Origin: Channallabes apus
Lineage: Eukaryota > Chordata > Actinopteri > Siluriformes > Clariidae
Reading direction: 5' to 3'
Assembly (NCBI GenBank): GCA_030522415.1
Contig: CM060113.1
Location: 8,492,065 to 8,556,064 of the forward strand
Length of the DNA: 64,000 nt
The notes beneath the pieces are model-generated. The model saw nothing but the letters and a program-made list of their open reading frames with translations. It ran no database searches and was not told the origin of the DNA. The translations under genes were made by a program, and so were the position numbers. This document shows, in pieces, positions 1 through 18,560 of this stretch (positions are counted from its first letter, which is position 1; each line of letters begins with the position of its first letter).

Positions 1-2662
1 CGTACTGGGTCGGCGCTTAAGTAAGAGCGAGTTATTTTCACTCTGCTAGTCATTGATTTCTCGCCTGTTAGACTTTGCTGATGAGTCAGTTTCTGTCTGA
101 CTGCCTTGTGCTGAGGTTGAAGATTTATTTTTTTTCCTTAGTTTACTTGTATTGCAGGAAGATGCTGCGGTGGTTCATCAGTATTCGCTCAGAACGCAGT
201 CGCCCAGATGAACGGATGACGCAAAATGATTGATCTGATCGATCAGTGGTACTGGTTATGATCTCTCTAATAAAATAAGCAGTACAGACATATACCAGTG
301 TTGGTATCACTCTGTATGTAATGTCACGGCACATCTTTGATCTGATTATTGTTCGAGTGGTGTGCGTGCGTGTGTACAGATAAAGCTCTTGTGCAGACTA
401 GCGGAGATGCAGAGCTCTCGTCTTTATCTGCGCTCCTTCCTGTTCTTCAGTTCGTCGAGGGGCCTCTCAGGCTCAGCGCCGCTGAAGTGCTGTAGGAACA
501 ATAAGGACCTAAATGCGTCGCTCCAGCTATTTCTGGAGCTCTCAACACCCCGTTCCCTACAGCAGGCCGTGTTTCTGCATTTAAACGTCCTGCTGAAATT
601 CTAGGCAGCGTAAAGGAATCCGAGCGCTTCGTGACCGGGACACGGCGTACACCCAGCTCCTCACCCATCACCTCGAGTCATCTCCGAGCCAGCAGGTGAT
701 GAAATAACATTGTGCACGACATTCGATCTGTCGTCATGCTCAGGGAAAAATAACAGCAGCCCATGATGGTTGCAAGATACCGGAGTAATATCGCAGAGTG
801 TTGTCGGGAGGAACAGGCAATAAATACGCCTCGCTTTTTCAGTCACGCCAGAGATTTTGTCCGATAGACTTTTAAAAATTCGAGAGTCTTGGAAAATCCT
901 CAGAGCTTAACAGGAGTTACAGGTCGCCACGCCACACCTTGTCTTATTAGTAGGCTGAATCGCCACACTGACTCTGAAATTAATTGTACCTTTATAATGG
1001 AGATGAACCGGTCGATATGATCAGCAATCAGAATCGGATATCGATCTTCCGTTTTCTCTAAACATTAAGCGAAACCCACTCAAAACACAGCGAGTGCAAA
1101 TTAGTGGAAAATCATGTGCATCAAAAGTCCCACATGGCCATGTTGGAAGCAGCACATGCCTGTAATAAAATTGTCCCTGGTTATTAGCCACAAAATGTCC
1201 ACCTTAAAGTTTTGCTCCTCGTTTGCGATGTGTCAGCTGCTTAGGAAAGATAAAAAAAATAAAAAAAACACCCTGCATGTGGTTTTTCTTTCTCGTGCTG
1301 CAGCTGTTTGTCACAGGAGTCCAGTAGATTTTTTGTTACATTTTTCAGTAATCTTGTCTGGTCTTGACTTTGATTGCTACTTGACAGCTCTGATTTTTCT
1401 CTCATCACCAAGTTATCTTAGGGGAAATGTGTTGGATTAATGATGGAACTAAAAGTCGACGTAGGTTAACTCAAACCCATCAAAAAACAATCCTAAAGTA
1501 AATCTCACTTTGTGCGCTGGCATGAAGAAGTCGCTTGCATCAATAATATTCCTTCAGTCTGATTAAAATCATTTAGATTAGAGACTTTACTGTATCTGTT
1601 TGCGTGGACTCGGATCTGATAAGTTGAAAAAAATGTTTGGTTTTTTTTTGACGTCTGAAAAGTCTTCCTGCTTACTGTGAAGAGTTTAATCTGCAGAAAA
1701 TCTTTGTCTGACAAATCCCACCCTATGTCTTGTGATTGGTTACATGAATTAGATCTAATCTACGATTGGTTAGATGATTTACGGAGTGTGAAACGCGAGA
1801 CAATCCGTGCTGCTTCTTCTTCTGACAAAGACCATGACGGAGTGGACAGGTGGGGGGGACAGTTGTTCTCATGGGTCAGGAACGGGAGGAAAGTTCCCCT
1901 CCCCCCGGGGCAAATTTAACGCAGAAATTATTTATTTATTCCACCAAGAGAGAAATCGATCGAAACATTTAGAGAAGACATGTAAATGAAGTAAGATATC
2001 AAATTAAATAGACATTAAACCTTACTTGACCTTTTAATTTATGATTCCTCTTGGCACCAGCTGCTTTAAGAAAACAAACTGGAAGTGGCTTCCTTTTTTT
2101 TTTTTTTTTTTTTCTTCCTTCCGTCCTAACACTTTTGCGACCCTTGGTGCTGTGTCGTCAATAATTCTTGCACAAAATGATTTTTCTTTTAATCCCAATT
2201 CTGAATAATCCTGCATCGTCTCCTGGGCGGACGCACAAGCTGCCGTTCAGTTTGTTCGCTCGTATGCCTAGGTAGATTTCTTGCGAAATTCCTTGAACAA
2301 GTTTTTATGCACTTGTAACTATTGACAGTTTACACATCAACCCCCCCCCCCATGTCAGGTTGAGCCGGACTCGATCGAGTTGTTCACATGATGCGATTGG
2401 ATCTTTATTAGTAAATGCATCTTAAGTGCATACCTCGAAGGTGGAGCTTATTCCAGTGAACACATGTACACAATGATGTAGCTCGTGCGTGTGTGTATCA
2501 CAAGTTCCTTTGGCGCTCTGATGTCCAATTCTAGACGCTTTTCTGGAGGATTAGCACTGACTTATTTTCTTACAGCAGTCAGTTGTGTTTATAACTTACA
2601 GACAAGTTTTTTTTGTGTGCCTTCTGTTACATAGATCAATTTTATTGTTTTAAGTTATAGCT

Positions 2663-2699
<37 letters not shown>

Positions 2700-3240
2700 A
2701 AGAAACTTTGTCTCTCACAGAATAGCCAGTTTAGCTTTGTTTTAACTTAAAATTTTTTTTTTGTTACTAATTTTTCCCCCCCTTGATGTATTTCTGATTC
2801 TCAGGCGAGGACGGTTTATTTCCTGGTAGGTCCTGCCTGTGCCTGTTTTCTAAATTTGACCAAAGTTCCACTGAACTAACAAAATACCCTTGTGGGCCTT
2901 AAAGTCTGAAGCAGGGCAGGTTTTCATTCTGCACTCAAGCGGTTTGAACAGTCATGTCAAAAAAACTAACACAAACAACCGTATTCTGTAGTGTGAAAAA
3001 GCTAAAAGGTTGAGTAACGTGTATGGGAGAAGTGAGTTTATGATTCTTATGATCAGGTCATGAATAATATCTGATGAGGCAGAATGTTGCTGATTTTCAA
3101 GTCTTTATGTTCGTTTCTTAGCCTTTTTTTTTCTTATTTAATAGTCAAAAAGTTGATGCACATAAAGGTGTTATTAGGCTTCAGTGCCAGTTTGAACGGC
3201 GGAGCTTTTCAAATTTAAAACGCATTTCGATCTTGACTTT
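1..3240. other. Upstream flank of ctbp1, no recognised gene
   Basis: No reading frame here resembles a protein I know. The stretch 400-700 is moderately GC-rich with open frames on both strands, but these are short, show no splice-consistent partner and encode nothing familiar. The rest is AT-rich with homopolymer T/A tracts (for example 2092-2113) and an (ATT)n microsatellite at about 2674-2699. A distal upstream exon for a longer CtBP isoform could lie here or beyond the left edge; I could not find one. Confidence 0.5.
2674..2699. repeat. (ATT)n microsatellite
   Basis: About eight to nine uninterrupted ATT units directly after a poly-T tract. Confidence 0.85.
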
Positions 3241-3299
3241 TGTCTGCGCGCGTAACAGACCGCGCGGACACGCGGTACACGTCAGAGCGCCAGAACGAG

Positions 3300-3570
3300 C
3301 CGCTGTCTCTTTAAAAACCAATAACCGCCTGTCTCCTTTCGAGCTGCTCGCCTATGCTAATGACGTTAGTGCCGGTTGGTCGGTTCTCAAAGCCCGTGTC
3401 TTGTGATTGGTCGGTGTTCGTGAGGGAGGAGTCTGGTGTGCATGACAGCTGGGTGCCTGCCAGGCAAAAACAGCCTGACACTGATTGTAGAGGGAGGAGA
3501 AAGAGTGATAGAGCGGTAGAGGAGAGAGAGAGAGAGAGAGGGGGAGAGAGAAGACAGGCGTGCTTACTTC
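3300..3570 (+). promoter_or_regulatory. ctbp1: Probable ctbp1 core promoter and 5' leader
   Basis: A CpG-rich patch directly upstream of the inferred start codon. It holds a forward CCAAT box (3318-3322), an octamer-like ATGCTAAT (3354-3361) running into a TGACGT half-CRE (3361-3366), and a reverse CCAAT box (ATTGG, 3406-3410). It is followed by a purine-rich leader with a (GA)n tract around 3520-3550. The spacing suits a TATA-less housekeeping promoter with transcription starting between about 3420 and 3560. The motifs are seen; promoter activity is inferred. Confidence 0.55.
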
Positions 3571-9837
<6,267 letters not shown>

Positions 9838-10261
9838 CATCCCAACACATTCCGTCGTTGCCCCAGTGATGCCCTTTCCCACATTAATTTTAGGGCTCGA
9901 TTGATGCCGATGACCTGATTTCTTTCTGTTTTTTTTTTTTTTATGTAAAAAAAACAAAAAAAAAACAGGGCAAATCCAGTCACACAAGAACACACAAGTC
10001 CAGACGTGACCCACTCGAGAAAAAAAAACATTTCCCCAAAAACCGTCAACCCTTCCTTCGTCGTCGTATCCGTTTATTTTCTCACTTGTGCAGCAAGCAA
10101 TAACTCTTTCTCAAGGATTCAGTAATTTTTTTTATTTGGTTAGAGCTAGAAATACCCCACTTTTTAATTTTATGCCTTTTTTGAATCTGGACTAGTTGGA
10201 GTTTGTTTCCGAGTAGTGTCTCTTCTACCTGCCTTCTGTCTATCCAGCTGATTTACAGTAT

Positions 10262-10267
10262 AATAAA
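10262..10267 (+). terminator. Candidate proximal poly(A) signal AATAAA for ctbp1
   Basis: A canonical hexamer about 425 nt after the stop codon, followed within 20 nt by a long T tract that would serve as the downstream U-rich element. Confidence 0.5.
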
Positions 10268-10276
10268 GAACACGGG

Positions 10277-10310
<34 letters not shown>

Positions 10311-11400
10311 AGTCTCCTAAGCATACATTTGTGATCTTAAAAAAAAAAAATAGATTTGTCCCTTGAAGCAAAGAGGAAAAGCTGGTTTAAATCATCAAAT
10401 TTCCTTATTTCCACCAGAGTTGTAATGGACAGCTAAGAGCAGCCACAGCTTCAACAGAACGATAAGGGAAGCGACGTGTCCTCTGTCTGCGCCCGACAGC
10501 AGCTCGGTTGCCATCTTGGACACTTGACGTTCCACCTTTTTTTTAATTTATTTTTTATTTTCTTTCCCCCCTTTATGTCGAGGACATGGTGTCCATCCTT
10601 TCCTTCTGAAAGATGATAAAAGAGGACGTTCTCTCATTTCCTGTAAAGCTCGTTCGGGGTTCTGTTCAGTCGTGTGTTATCAATAATGTACGGAGAAATG
10701 ACGCGCGTCTCTGTAAGAGCATCATAAATATGACGTTCAAGTCCAGCTTTTTATCAACACCTGAAGACTTTTTTTTTTTCTTCTTCTCAGAAATCTTCGT
10801 CGAATTTAACAGTGTAGATGTATACGATGTCTATTTTATGTGTGTGCATCTTTTCACTATGATTTATGATACTCTTATAAAGACCATCTGGTTTGGGAAT
10901 ATTCACTAAGTGTTGTCTTTACACTTAATCTGTCGTTATTTCTACAGTCAGCTTTATAAGAACTGGAGGTGAAAAACAACAAGCACATTTTCAAGTGTCT
11001 TAAAAGGCCGGTGTTACAGATTTTCATGTTATGTTGAAACTCATGTTGCTCTGCTTCTTCTTTTTAAATTTTTTTTTTTTTTTTTTTTTTCCTGGTGGGA
11101 TTTTTCTTTTTTTCCTCTTTTTGGATAAATTCTTTTTAAAATATAAAAACACACATATCCTCCACTTTGATATGCATGGCTCCTTTGTTTTTCTTATCTT
11201 TCTATACTTCCTCGACGTGTCTCCATGGGTGGTTCAGCTTTTTCGCTTTGATTTTATTTTTTTTTTATCTCAGATAGTCCTTCCTTCAGCTCCTGCTCTT
11301 CCCATGACATCACTGTGTAAGGAGTCAGGCTGCCCTCACCCTGCCAGGTGCTTAAATGAAGATGAGATCTCTTATATGCACCCCGCACACGCTTATATAC

Positions 11401-11428
11401 ATACACACACACACACACACACACACAC
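11401..11428. repeat. (CA)n microsatellite
   Basis: About fourteen CA units within the presumed ctbp1 3' UTR. Confidence 0.85.
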
Positions 11429-12646
11429 GACTAAAGCAAAGGGGGTTGCAGAGTTTTTTTGTTTGTTTTTATTTTATCTTTTAAATGTGGATTTCTGTAG
11501 TAACATGATATGGCCATTAGGGGTCAGTGAAAATGTACTTCTGAATCCATTCATTGGTTCATTTCATTGTACCTGCTGCACTCATCCTTGCTCAGAAACG
11601 ATGAGTGCTTTTGTTAAATGAGGCTTCACGCTTTTAGAGAGGAAGGCAGGCAGAACCAGACTGCATCACTCCATCCATCAGCAGACCGCGTGGCTGACTT
11701 CCAAAGATTCAGAACGGAGCTGTGGGAGGCACGCAATCTGTCCCTTTATCAGTCACAAGTGCGCAAGACAGTCAACAATCCAGATCTCATCAGTGTTAGC
11801 CATTTTCCTTTTTTTTCTTCACTTTTTTTTTTTTTTTTTGCCCCTCTCTTACTGCTTTGTTGAGCCTGACTGCTCTACCCACTGCGGTTTTGGATGGAGC
11901 TCGTTCGCAAAAACAAACCAGCCGTAATTTTATTTTATTAATATATTTTTCTTCCAAAGGGGGTTTTACAATCATCCTCTGAGACGAGTCTCTTATATGA
12001 AAAGTGTTCTGCGTCAAGGGTAACCGTTTCTAGTACCTCAGTAACAGATATTGAATGTATGATCGACTTGTTCTTCGCTTATGTACAGCTACTTTTTAGA
12101 TGTACCGTCGCTATTTTGGAAAACCATCGTCGATCCTCTGTGAGCTTATTAAAACACGTCTAACGAAGATGCATTTGCCTACTTAGAATCTTTTTTTCTT
12201 TTCTTTTTTTCCCCAGCATAGGCTAGCATCTGGTAGTTTAAAATCCGCAGGTTTTGATTTTTAGAGCTTTCCGGGTCTTTGAGTTATTTTAAGCGAGCGC
12301 AACCCTCGGTCACTTATTAATTTACTGTAGAAAGCGTTTTTGTATCAGTGATTAGTTGGTTTGGAAAGATGGATTTCGGGGTCTAGTCTCAAATAAGCTA
12401 GGTGATGGTACGTTCGGAAATAAACTCTAATGGAATGGTTTAAGAACGTTCGTCGTGGTGGTGATCGTACCTGATTTTGAGTTATATTGCTTTGCATTTT
12501 ATAAAAATTTTTTTACTCTTTAAAATTTTTTTTAACAAAGATCCGGCTTTTTTTTTCTCTTTTCTTTTTTTATGCATGAGAGGTCTGTTACTGTGTATTG
12601 TTTTTTTCTTTTCTGTCTAGTTGGCCCTCGATCGATTGATTTTCAT

Positions 12647-12671
12647 CATTATAGAGTGTCACTCTATAATG
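12647..12671. repeat. 25-bp perfect inverted repeat in ctbp1 3' UTR
   Basis: Arms CATTATAGAGTG and CACTCTATAATG around a single T. It would form a short hairpin in RNA or a cruciform in DNA. Confidence 0.85.
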
Positions 12672-13742
12672 CTTGTTTTGTCGTTCCCTCTTCTGTCCTT
12701 TAACTTTTGCTTTTTAATGTTTATTTTTATTTTTTTTCATTATAATGTTTGTAATTTTTCACCCCTATGATTTTCTTCATTCTTGAACATCAGCAGTGTG
12801 TATTTGTGTGTATTATTCAGTGTTCTACATGTTGTATGAAAACATAAAAAAAAAAAAAAAATTCCCCCTCGTTCAATTTTAACGCTCCTGTCCGGCAGCT
12901 TGTCTACAGGGCTGTTAGGTTCCAGGTTTTCTTTCACTCGCCTGTAGTAGCCTTAAATTCACACACTGTCCTCATTATCACCCCCGGCTCCCCCCTCCCC
13001 CCAATTCCCAAAACTGTGTTCTGTACGGAGACTGGAGACGTTACTTTTACAGCCGTCGTGTCTGTCGTTCACGGCCCGGTGTGCTGGACGAGTGTTTATT
13101 ATAGAGAACCCCGACTGATTTTGTTTTCAAGGTATGAAATCTGCTCTGCTCTCCCAAAGCCCCTCTCTGGAGTCACTGCTAAAGCCAGTCCACAAATAGA
13201 TAGTAGTCACTTTCTCTCTCAGGGTTCAAAATGCACACACAAACGCACACACACACTCACTCATCTACACACCCTGTTCAGGATTCTGTAGGTCAGTCCT
13301 CTCTGAAACTCTCTGAAGCATGAAGATCATTCAGAACGTACTCCTTACAGTCCCTTCAAGCTATAAACAGTGTCTTCTTTTTCTTTCCCCTGTTTTTTTT
13401 TTTTCCCCCCCTCTTCATATTTCTCGCACTGACATTTAACAATGGAAGAATGAATGTTTGAATTGAACTGTGTGTAACGTTAAACTTGGGAAATGTATTT
13501 TTACAACATGTGAACTTTTTATTCCTTTCTTTCACCACTTTTTTTTTTTTTTTCCTTTTCTTTGTAAATTGTCCCCTCTCCCGTCACCAGACTGCAAAAA
13601 CTACGGAAAAAAAAAAGAAAAAAAAAGACCTCTTGTAACTAGGCTCTTAAGCTTTACTTTTGCTTTTGTTTTCTTTTTTTATATTAGAAAACAATCATGT
13701 TTGTGATGGTAACCTCTGTTGGTAAATTCCACAAGGTATTTT

Positions 13743-13748
13743 AATAAA
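13743..13748 (+). terminator. Candidate distal poly(A) signal AATAAA for ctbp1
   Basis: A canonical hexamer near the right end of the T-rich, repeat-poor region; transposon-rich intergenic DNA begins shortly after it. Using it would give a 3' UTR of about 3.9 kb. Confidence 0.4.
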
Positions 13749-13760
13749 ATCCTAAAGATT

Positions 13761-14389
13761 AACCCCTTTGTCTTAATGTTGCTTAATGTTTATTTATTTA
13801 TTTTTTTTAATGCCTTTTTAAAGATTTTTGTATTACAATTTCAAAATGATTTTTTTTAAAACAGCAAAAGCAATGAGACAAAACGTGAAAACACCACTGA
13901 TCCATTTGGGACTGGTAGGTGATGAAGTGCACTTCAGTGATTTATTTTTGTTTTTCAGGGAGCCCCCACCTCATGTTTACGATGCCCGTGTATCTGCTTT
14001 GTGCCACCCCATCCCCCCCGGCATAGAGGGGTGATGCGGTAAAATCGGCTTTACGAGACCTTTAGGACTCCCACACCCTTTCTCGCCTGCCAACTCAAAT
14101 GGTTCCCAAATGGACCTTTATGAGGCATCTCTCCTGTGCCCTAGATTTCCGACAGTCATTCAGTGCTGGATTCCTGAACGTTGTTGTTCTAACCAGGAAT
14201 AGTTCATGGGCCGTGTGAAGGAGGCCATTTGTTTGTATGAAGATTCAGTGTGAAAGGTTTGGTTGGTTGGTAATGCCTTACCTGAAGGTTATCTACATTT
14301 ATTTTTGTATCACGTGAGCATTAAATTTGAATGTTTATTAGTGACGATATGAAGGTATACATATCTTGCAGGTCCTTCTGCGGTGTCCC
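13761..14389. other. Intergenic DNA, nothing recognised
   Basis: AT-rich sequence with no open frame of note and no repeat I can name. Confidence 0.4.
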
Positions 14390-15120
14390 TGGTATGCAGT
14401 GGTTAGTACTGAAAGTGGGTAAAAGTTGACAAAAGGGTCACGGGTGCTGAAGGATCATTGATGTGTACACGGAGTGAAGGCTAGCCCATCTGGTCCGATC
14501 CTACTAAAGAGTTACTTTAGCGCAAATGGCTTAATTACATTTCATTTTAATCCTGGCTGTGATGGAAAGTTGTGAGGAGGCACCATGCATCACAGCTTGC
14601 TGGTCCATCGCCAAATCTGCCCTCAGTTGGCCCAAAAGTGAGCATTGAAACTGCAGCATCAAGCAATCAAAGACTAATCACATTTTTCTTTATCCTTTTC
14701 ATTTTTCATCATGTGCCTGGCCCAGTGCATGTGGTTCACATTACCCAGGGAAAAGATGGCACCAGGATGCACTATGGGAAGAAAGCATGCATGGTGGGGG
14801 CAGTGTGATCCCCCGGGAAACCTTGAGTTCTGGCATTCAGACTAAATACTGTTACAGACCGACTACTCCATTTCATGGGATCGGTGTTCCCTAATGGCTG
14901 GCAATAGACTCTTTCAACTATATATATCTCAACCATACAAGTCCTGCTGCATTGCAAAAACATCTTGGTTCGGGAAACGCAACAAAGTTCAGGGTGTTCA
15001 CTTGCTCAAACTAACAAACTCGCCAGTTCCCAGTCCAAATGAGCTTCTTTAAGGGTGGAAGGATGGACGACTGGAGAAACCTTGTGGAGTCCATTCCTCA
15101 TTTGGTCTGGGGCACAACGA
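14390..15120 (+). mobile_element. Degenerate Tc1-like transposon remnant
   Basis: The sequence follows a teleost Tc1-like transposase gene in order: helix-turn-helix region, a stretch around 14560-14620 read as 'catcacagcttgctggtcca', the conserved 'gatggcaccaggatgcacta' segment near 14757, and the region before the third catalytic residue. It is broken by many stops and large internal deletions and has no terminal repeats. It cannot encode a transposase. Confidence 0.7.
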
Positions 15121-15925
15121 TACAGTTTTGGGTAGGAGGCTTTAAATTAAATTATGGCTGGATGCTGCCTGTAAGATCAAACGATGTAGTTTAAAACCAT
15201 TGGCCTTGAGGTCACTTTTCATTACATCTACAATCCATTGGGCCACCATCAGCAGATATAACCACACATTATGTGAATGACCATTAAATATAAAACTATA
15301 ATTCACTTCAGAGGCCAAACCTTATGAGCTTCAAATTGATGCTCTTTCTAATGCTTCTGCCATTTTGGCATACCACACGTATCAAATCCAGGAGGTGTTG
15401 AGTGGAGTATCTCAAGGACTTCTTGGTTCCTACAACATGTAGTAATTGAGCCCCTGTGCAACTTCCAGCTGCTATCAGGTCAGACTTCATGTTAACTTCA
15501 GCCTGGTTTCTTGGAGCCTTGTGATCAGCACCAACAATGTGGCTACTAAAGCCGTTTTCCCCCCCAAAAAAGTTCTTTTTAGATTTGTTTTGAGATCATA
15601 CTATTCTATAAGTGCTGAAGACTAGTGCTAGGTTGCCAACGCCTTGCATGACCAGGAAAGGACCATCAGTTGGAGTTAAACAAAGACTTAGGCTTAACCT
15701 TTAGGATATGTTTTATCTTGGAACACCCCAGGGCAAAACACAATTTCACTCTGGATTTTAACACCAGAAGTGAGGATTGGTGGGGAGCTATTGCAAGGTA
15801 TGAGGTTCGGAAAGTAAATGATCACGTTGTTGAGTGCGTCACATTTTATTAATTCATACAAACCTTGGACTTATGTGCCAATCTGTACGGCAAACGGATT
15901 CTCTTATGGAGGTCTTACACGGAGG
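15121..15925. other. Intergenic DNA, unassigned
   Basis: No coding signal or named repeat. The base composition resembles old transposon-derived sequence, but I cannot assign a family. Confidence 0.35.
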
Positions 15926-16108
15926 GCCAGGGGTAGCTCAGTGGTTAAGGCATTGGACTACGGTTCGGAAGATCCCAGGTTCAAACCCCATAACCACCAA
16001 GTTGCCACTGTTGGGCCCTTGAGCAAGGCCCTTAACCCTCAACTGCTCAGATGTGTAATGAGATAAAAATGTAAGTCGCTCTGGATAAGAGCGTCTGCCA
16101 AATGCCTG
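15926..16108 (+). mobile_element. tRNA-derived SINE (V-SINE-like)
   Basis: A tRNA-like head with RNA polymerase III promoter boxes: A box TAGCTCAGTGG (15934-15944) and B box GGTTCAAACCC (15978-15988). It is followed by the typical fish SINE body ('ttgggcccttgagcaaggcc') and a tail ending in the 'taagtcgctctggataagag' type hairpin. The tail is related to the 3' end of a LINE, which would supply the reverse transcriptase. Confidence 0.85.
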
Positions 16109-18377
16109 AACCAAGCCCAGTGAGACTGCAACCACTCCACAGCCCTGGAACTCTGGGCATAAGAGATGGCAGTCCAACAATGCATGTTCTGACATTTCTG
16201 GCTCCAACAGGACTCTGCACCAGCAAAAATTGGAGTTCACTCAGTTAGCAAGCCAAACATCAGAAGTCTGGTTTGAAGTAACTTGTGAGCTCATAAGTGC
16301 ATGAGTTTGTGGTGGTTGATTGCCAGAAGAACCTGTGAAACCCAGTTCCTGCTGCCAGGTTTTCGGACTCTGGGACCATGTGTGTGTGTGTACTGGACGT
16401 GTAACCACTGGGTGGGGAAGTGCAAAATGCTGGAACAGCTTTTAGACATGGTTTACCACAAAGTTGGAAAGTGAAAGGCTGTAGGGCTGCACCAAGGCCA
16501 TCTGGCTTCCGACTGACCTCTTTGTGATGAGACAGTGGAGAATTCTGGTAGCTTTGGTTCTGATCCAGTACCGTCACCACCACCCACGGATCCGGTTCAT
16601 CAACCGCAGCACCGGTGCATGTCTTCTGCGGACTCGTGGATGGCCTACTTTTTGTTTGGGCTGTCATGCGAGGACGACTCTTTGGCTTGTGGTTCTACCA
16701 ACTTTAACATCTGATCATGGACCATATTGCTCATGCCTTGGATTTGATTTAATAATCGAGTTCCTGGCCAAGTTTATATCTGGCCGAATTATGACCAACT
16801 GGTTTCCTGTAATGTCTTCTTGAGAAATATGAAGATGTTTGAATTTTTCCATTATATCTGGTCATGAAAAACTAAATAATAATAATAATAATTGGTCTAT
16901 AACGAAATACGGTATGCTCATTTAGATCTTGTGTTCTGGATTTCCCCAAATGGCTGTTTTGTAACATACCTCGTAGAAACGTGTTTTAAACGTGTTTTTT
17001 CCCTGGACGGGATTGTGCAACACGGAAACGGTGCAGGCTGCTTACTCTGTTTATGCTGATAGTTTCAACATGGTTGTAGTCTTGCCAAGCTAAATGTTCA
17101 TCCATCACGTTGCATTAGACCAGACGAGTTTGATGGCTGTCATTTAAAATCTTTTTTTTTTATTTTTATTTTTTTAATAGATTAACCATTTATTTAATGC
17201 ACGATATGTTTGCTCATATTCCTGCATGCAACGTTTAACAGCGTCTCTGTTTCTCCAAACGCTACCGTAACACAGTTTCAACACTCACCTTAAAACCTGC
17301 TAAACATACTTAGGATGGTACTTAGCAGTTACCAGGTGTGAGCCACGTGTATAATGAAACGGCCCAAAACGAGTGACCATATATTATGTCTAAAAGGTGC
17401 TCGCTGAGACGTAGCTGTAAAACCGAACGCCACTATTTGTGCAGCTCAGTCAACAAGGAGCAATGTGCTGCTTGATCTCCATATAAATGTTTTGACGAAG
17501 ATGGGCAGCGCGGTTCTGTTGTTTCTCTTCACTTCGGTGCATCTGCACTTACTCCCAGACGATGATGTCATTTTTTCCATCTATGATTTAGTTTCGTAAG
17601 GGAGCTGAACCGGACATTGGTTTTGAAGTGCTAGCATAAGGGACGCTCTGGCGCAAACAAGGAAACCAGCTGAGATGGAATTACGACTTGGACATAAAAG
17701 ACTGAGACACATGAATGATCTCATTTTTTTTTTTGGAGATAAGATCGATGATGTTGTTTAGCAGTCGAGTGCTGAGAGCTTCACTGCTTTATGTGGGGTT
17801 AGCACGCACCAAGGTTTTTCAAATAAATCAAACCAATTGGTCACGATTACACTTTTTATTTTTTCCCCAGGTGAATAATACTAGAGTTTCCAGTTTATTT
17901 ATTAGTGCATTGGTATTCCTAATAAAACTTTATAATAAAAAATAAAAAAAACTTGTAAAAATGCCTGTTGCACAATAGCCATTTCTGTCCCTGTTGTCTT
18001 AACTTTAACTGCTTAGTAGCAGACGTGACCTCGTAGGTGAGAGCTTTTGTCCAGTAAAGTTCAGGCGGAGGTCAGAGAGGCCATAGACCAACTCTTGGGT
18101 TTGCACTGCTCGCCTTAAAGCCGCTCTGTGCACATTATTTGGGTGAAAGCAAACCGATCTACGGTAAGCTTGTCTGAATGCGGTTAAACATCAAATACAA
18201 TTTACAGACCTGGTTACAATTTCACAGCCGTGCGTCAGTAGGCTGTTTTTTTTCCCCCTCCCCGGTACATTACCAGCACTGATTTATAGGACTGATTAAA
18301 AAGGCTTAGGAAATGTTCTAACAGCTTTCTTTTCTTAATGCGTAATCAAGTCTTGGATCGAGATTCATGGTTTCTAG
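16109..18377. other. Intergenic DNA, possible old retroelement fragment
   Basis: The part 16260-16670 has an open frame on the minus strand but no clear match to a domain I know; a decayed LTR-retrotransposon leader is one possibility. From 16850 to 18377 the sequence is AT-rich with an (AAT)n tract near 16877 and scattered AATAAA-like hexamers around 17920-17950. No gene is supported. Confidence 0.3.
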
Positions 18378-18560
18378 ATCTACGTCCACTTCCACTGATA
18401 CATTCACCAATTGACTCACTGTCTATACAGCTTATCCTGTACAGGGTCACTGGGGGAGGGGGGGGGGACCTGGAGCCGGTCCCGGGGGAGTCGGGGGCAC
18501 TAGACGGGGTACACCCTGGACAGGGTGCCAATCCAGCGCAGCCACTGCAAACAATGGCTG
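18378..18560 (-). mobile_element. Mermaid-like SINE, 3' part
   Basis: The reverse complement reads as the 3' half of the Mermaid-like family: 'attggcaccctgtccagggt', then 'gtaccccgtctagtgccc', a G/C-rich stretch replacing 'taggctccagg', and 'gaccctgtacaggataagc'. The tRNA-like head is missing. A run of about nine Gs lies inside it. Confidence 0.75.

Larger units (their letters stand above)
9838..13760 (+). other. ctbp1: Probable ctbp1 3' UTR and 3' flank
   Basis: About 3.9 kb of non-coding, strongly T-rich DNA downstream of the stop codon, with many T8-T28 runs (longest near 10281-10308), a (CA)n tract at 11401-11428 and a 25-bp perfect inverted repeat at 12647-12671. It has few transposon remnants compared with the DNA beyond 14 kb, as expected of a transcribed UTR. 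Two canonical AATAAA signals delimit a short and a long version. The extent is inferred; no transcript data are available. Confidence 0.5.

Noticed and set aside
362..671. Overlapping open frames on both strands in a GC-richer patch near the left edge
   Set aside because: No recognisable domain, no splice partner, and open frames on both strands point to composition rather than coding.
11031..11621. A 196-codon open frame after ctbp1
   Set aside because: The translation is mainly Phe/Leu from T tracts and His-Thr from a CA microsatellite, so it is an artefact of low complexity in the 3' UTR.
15926..15995. Possible functional tRNA gene (A and B boxes)
   Set aside because: The acceptor stem does not pair and the sequence continues into a SINE body; it is the tRNA-derived head of a retroposon.
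16260..16667. A 135-codon minus-strand open frame
   Set aside because: No domain recognised. It may be a decayed retroelement leader, but the evidence is too weak to call a gene.
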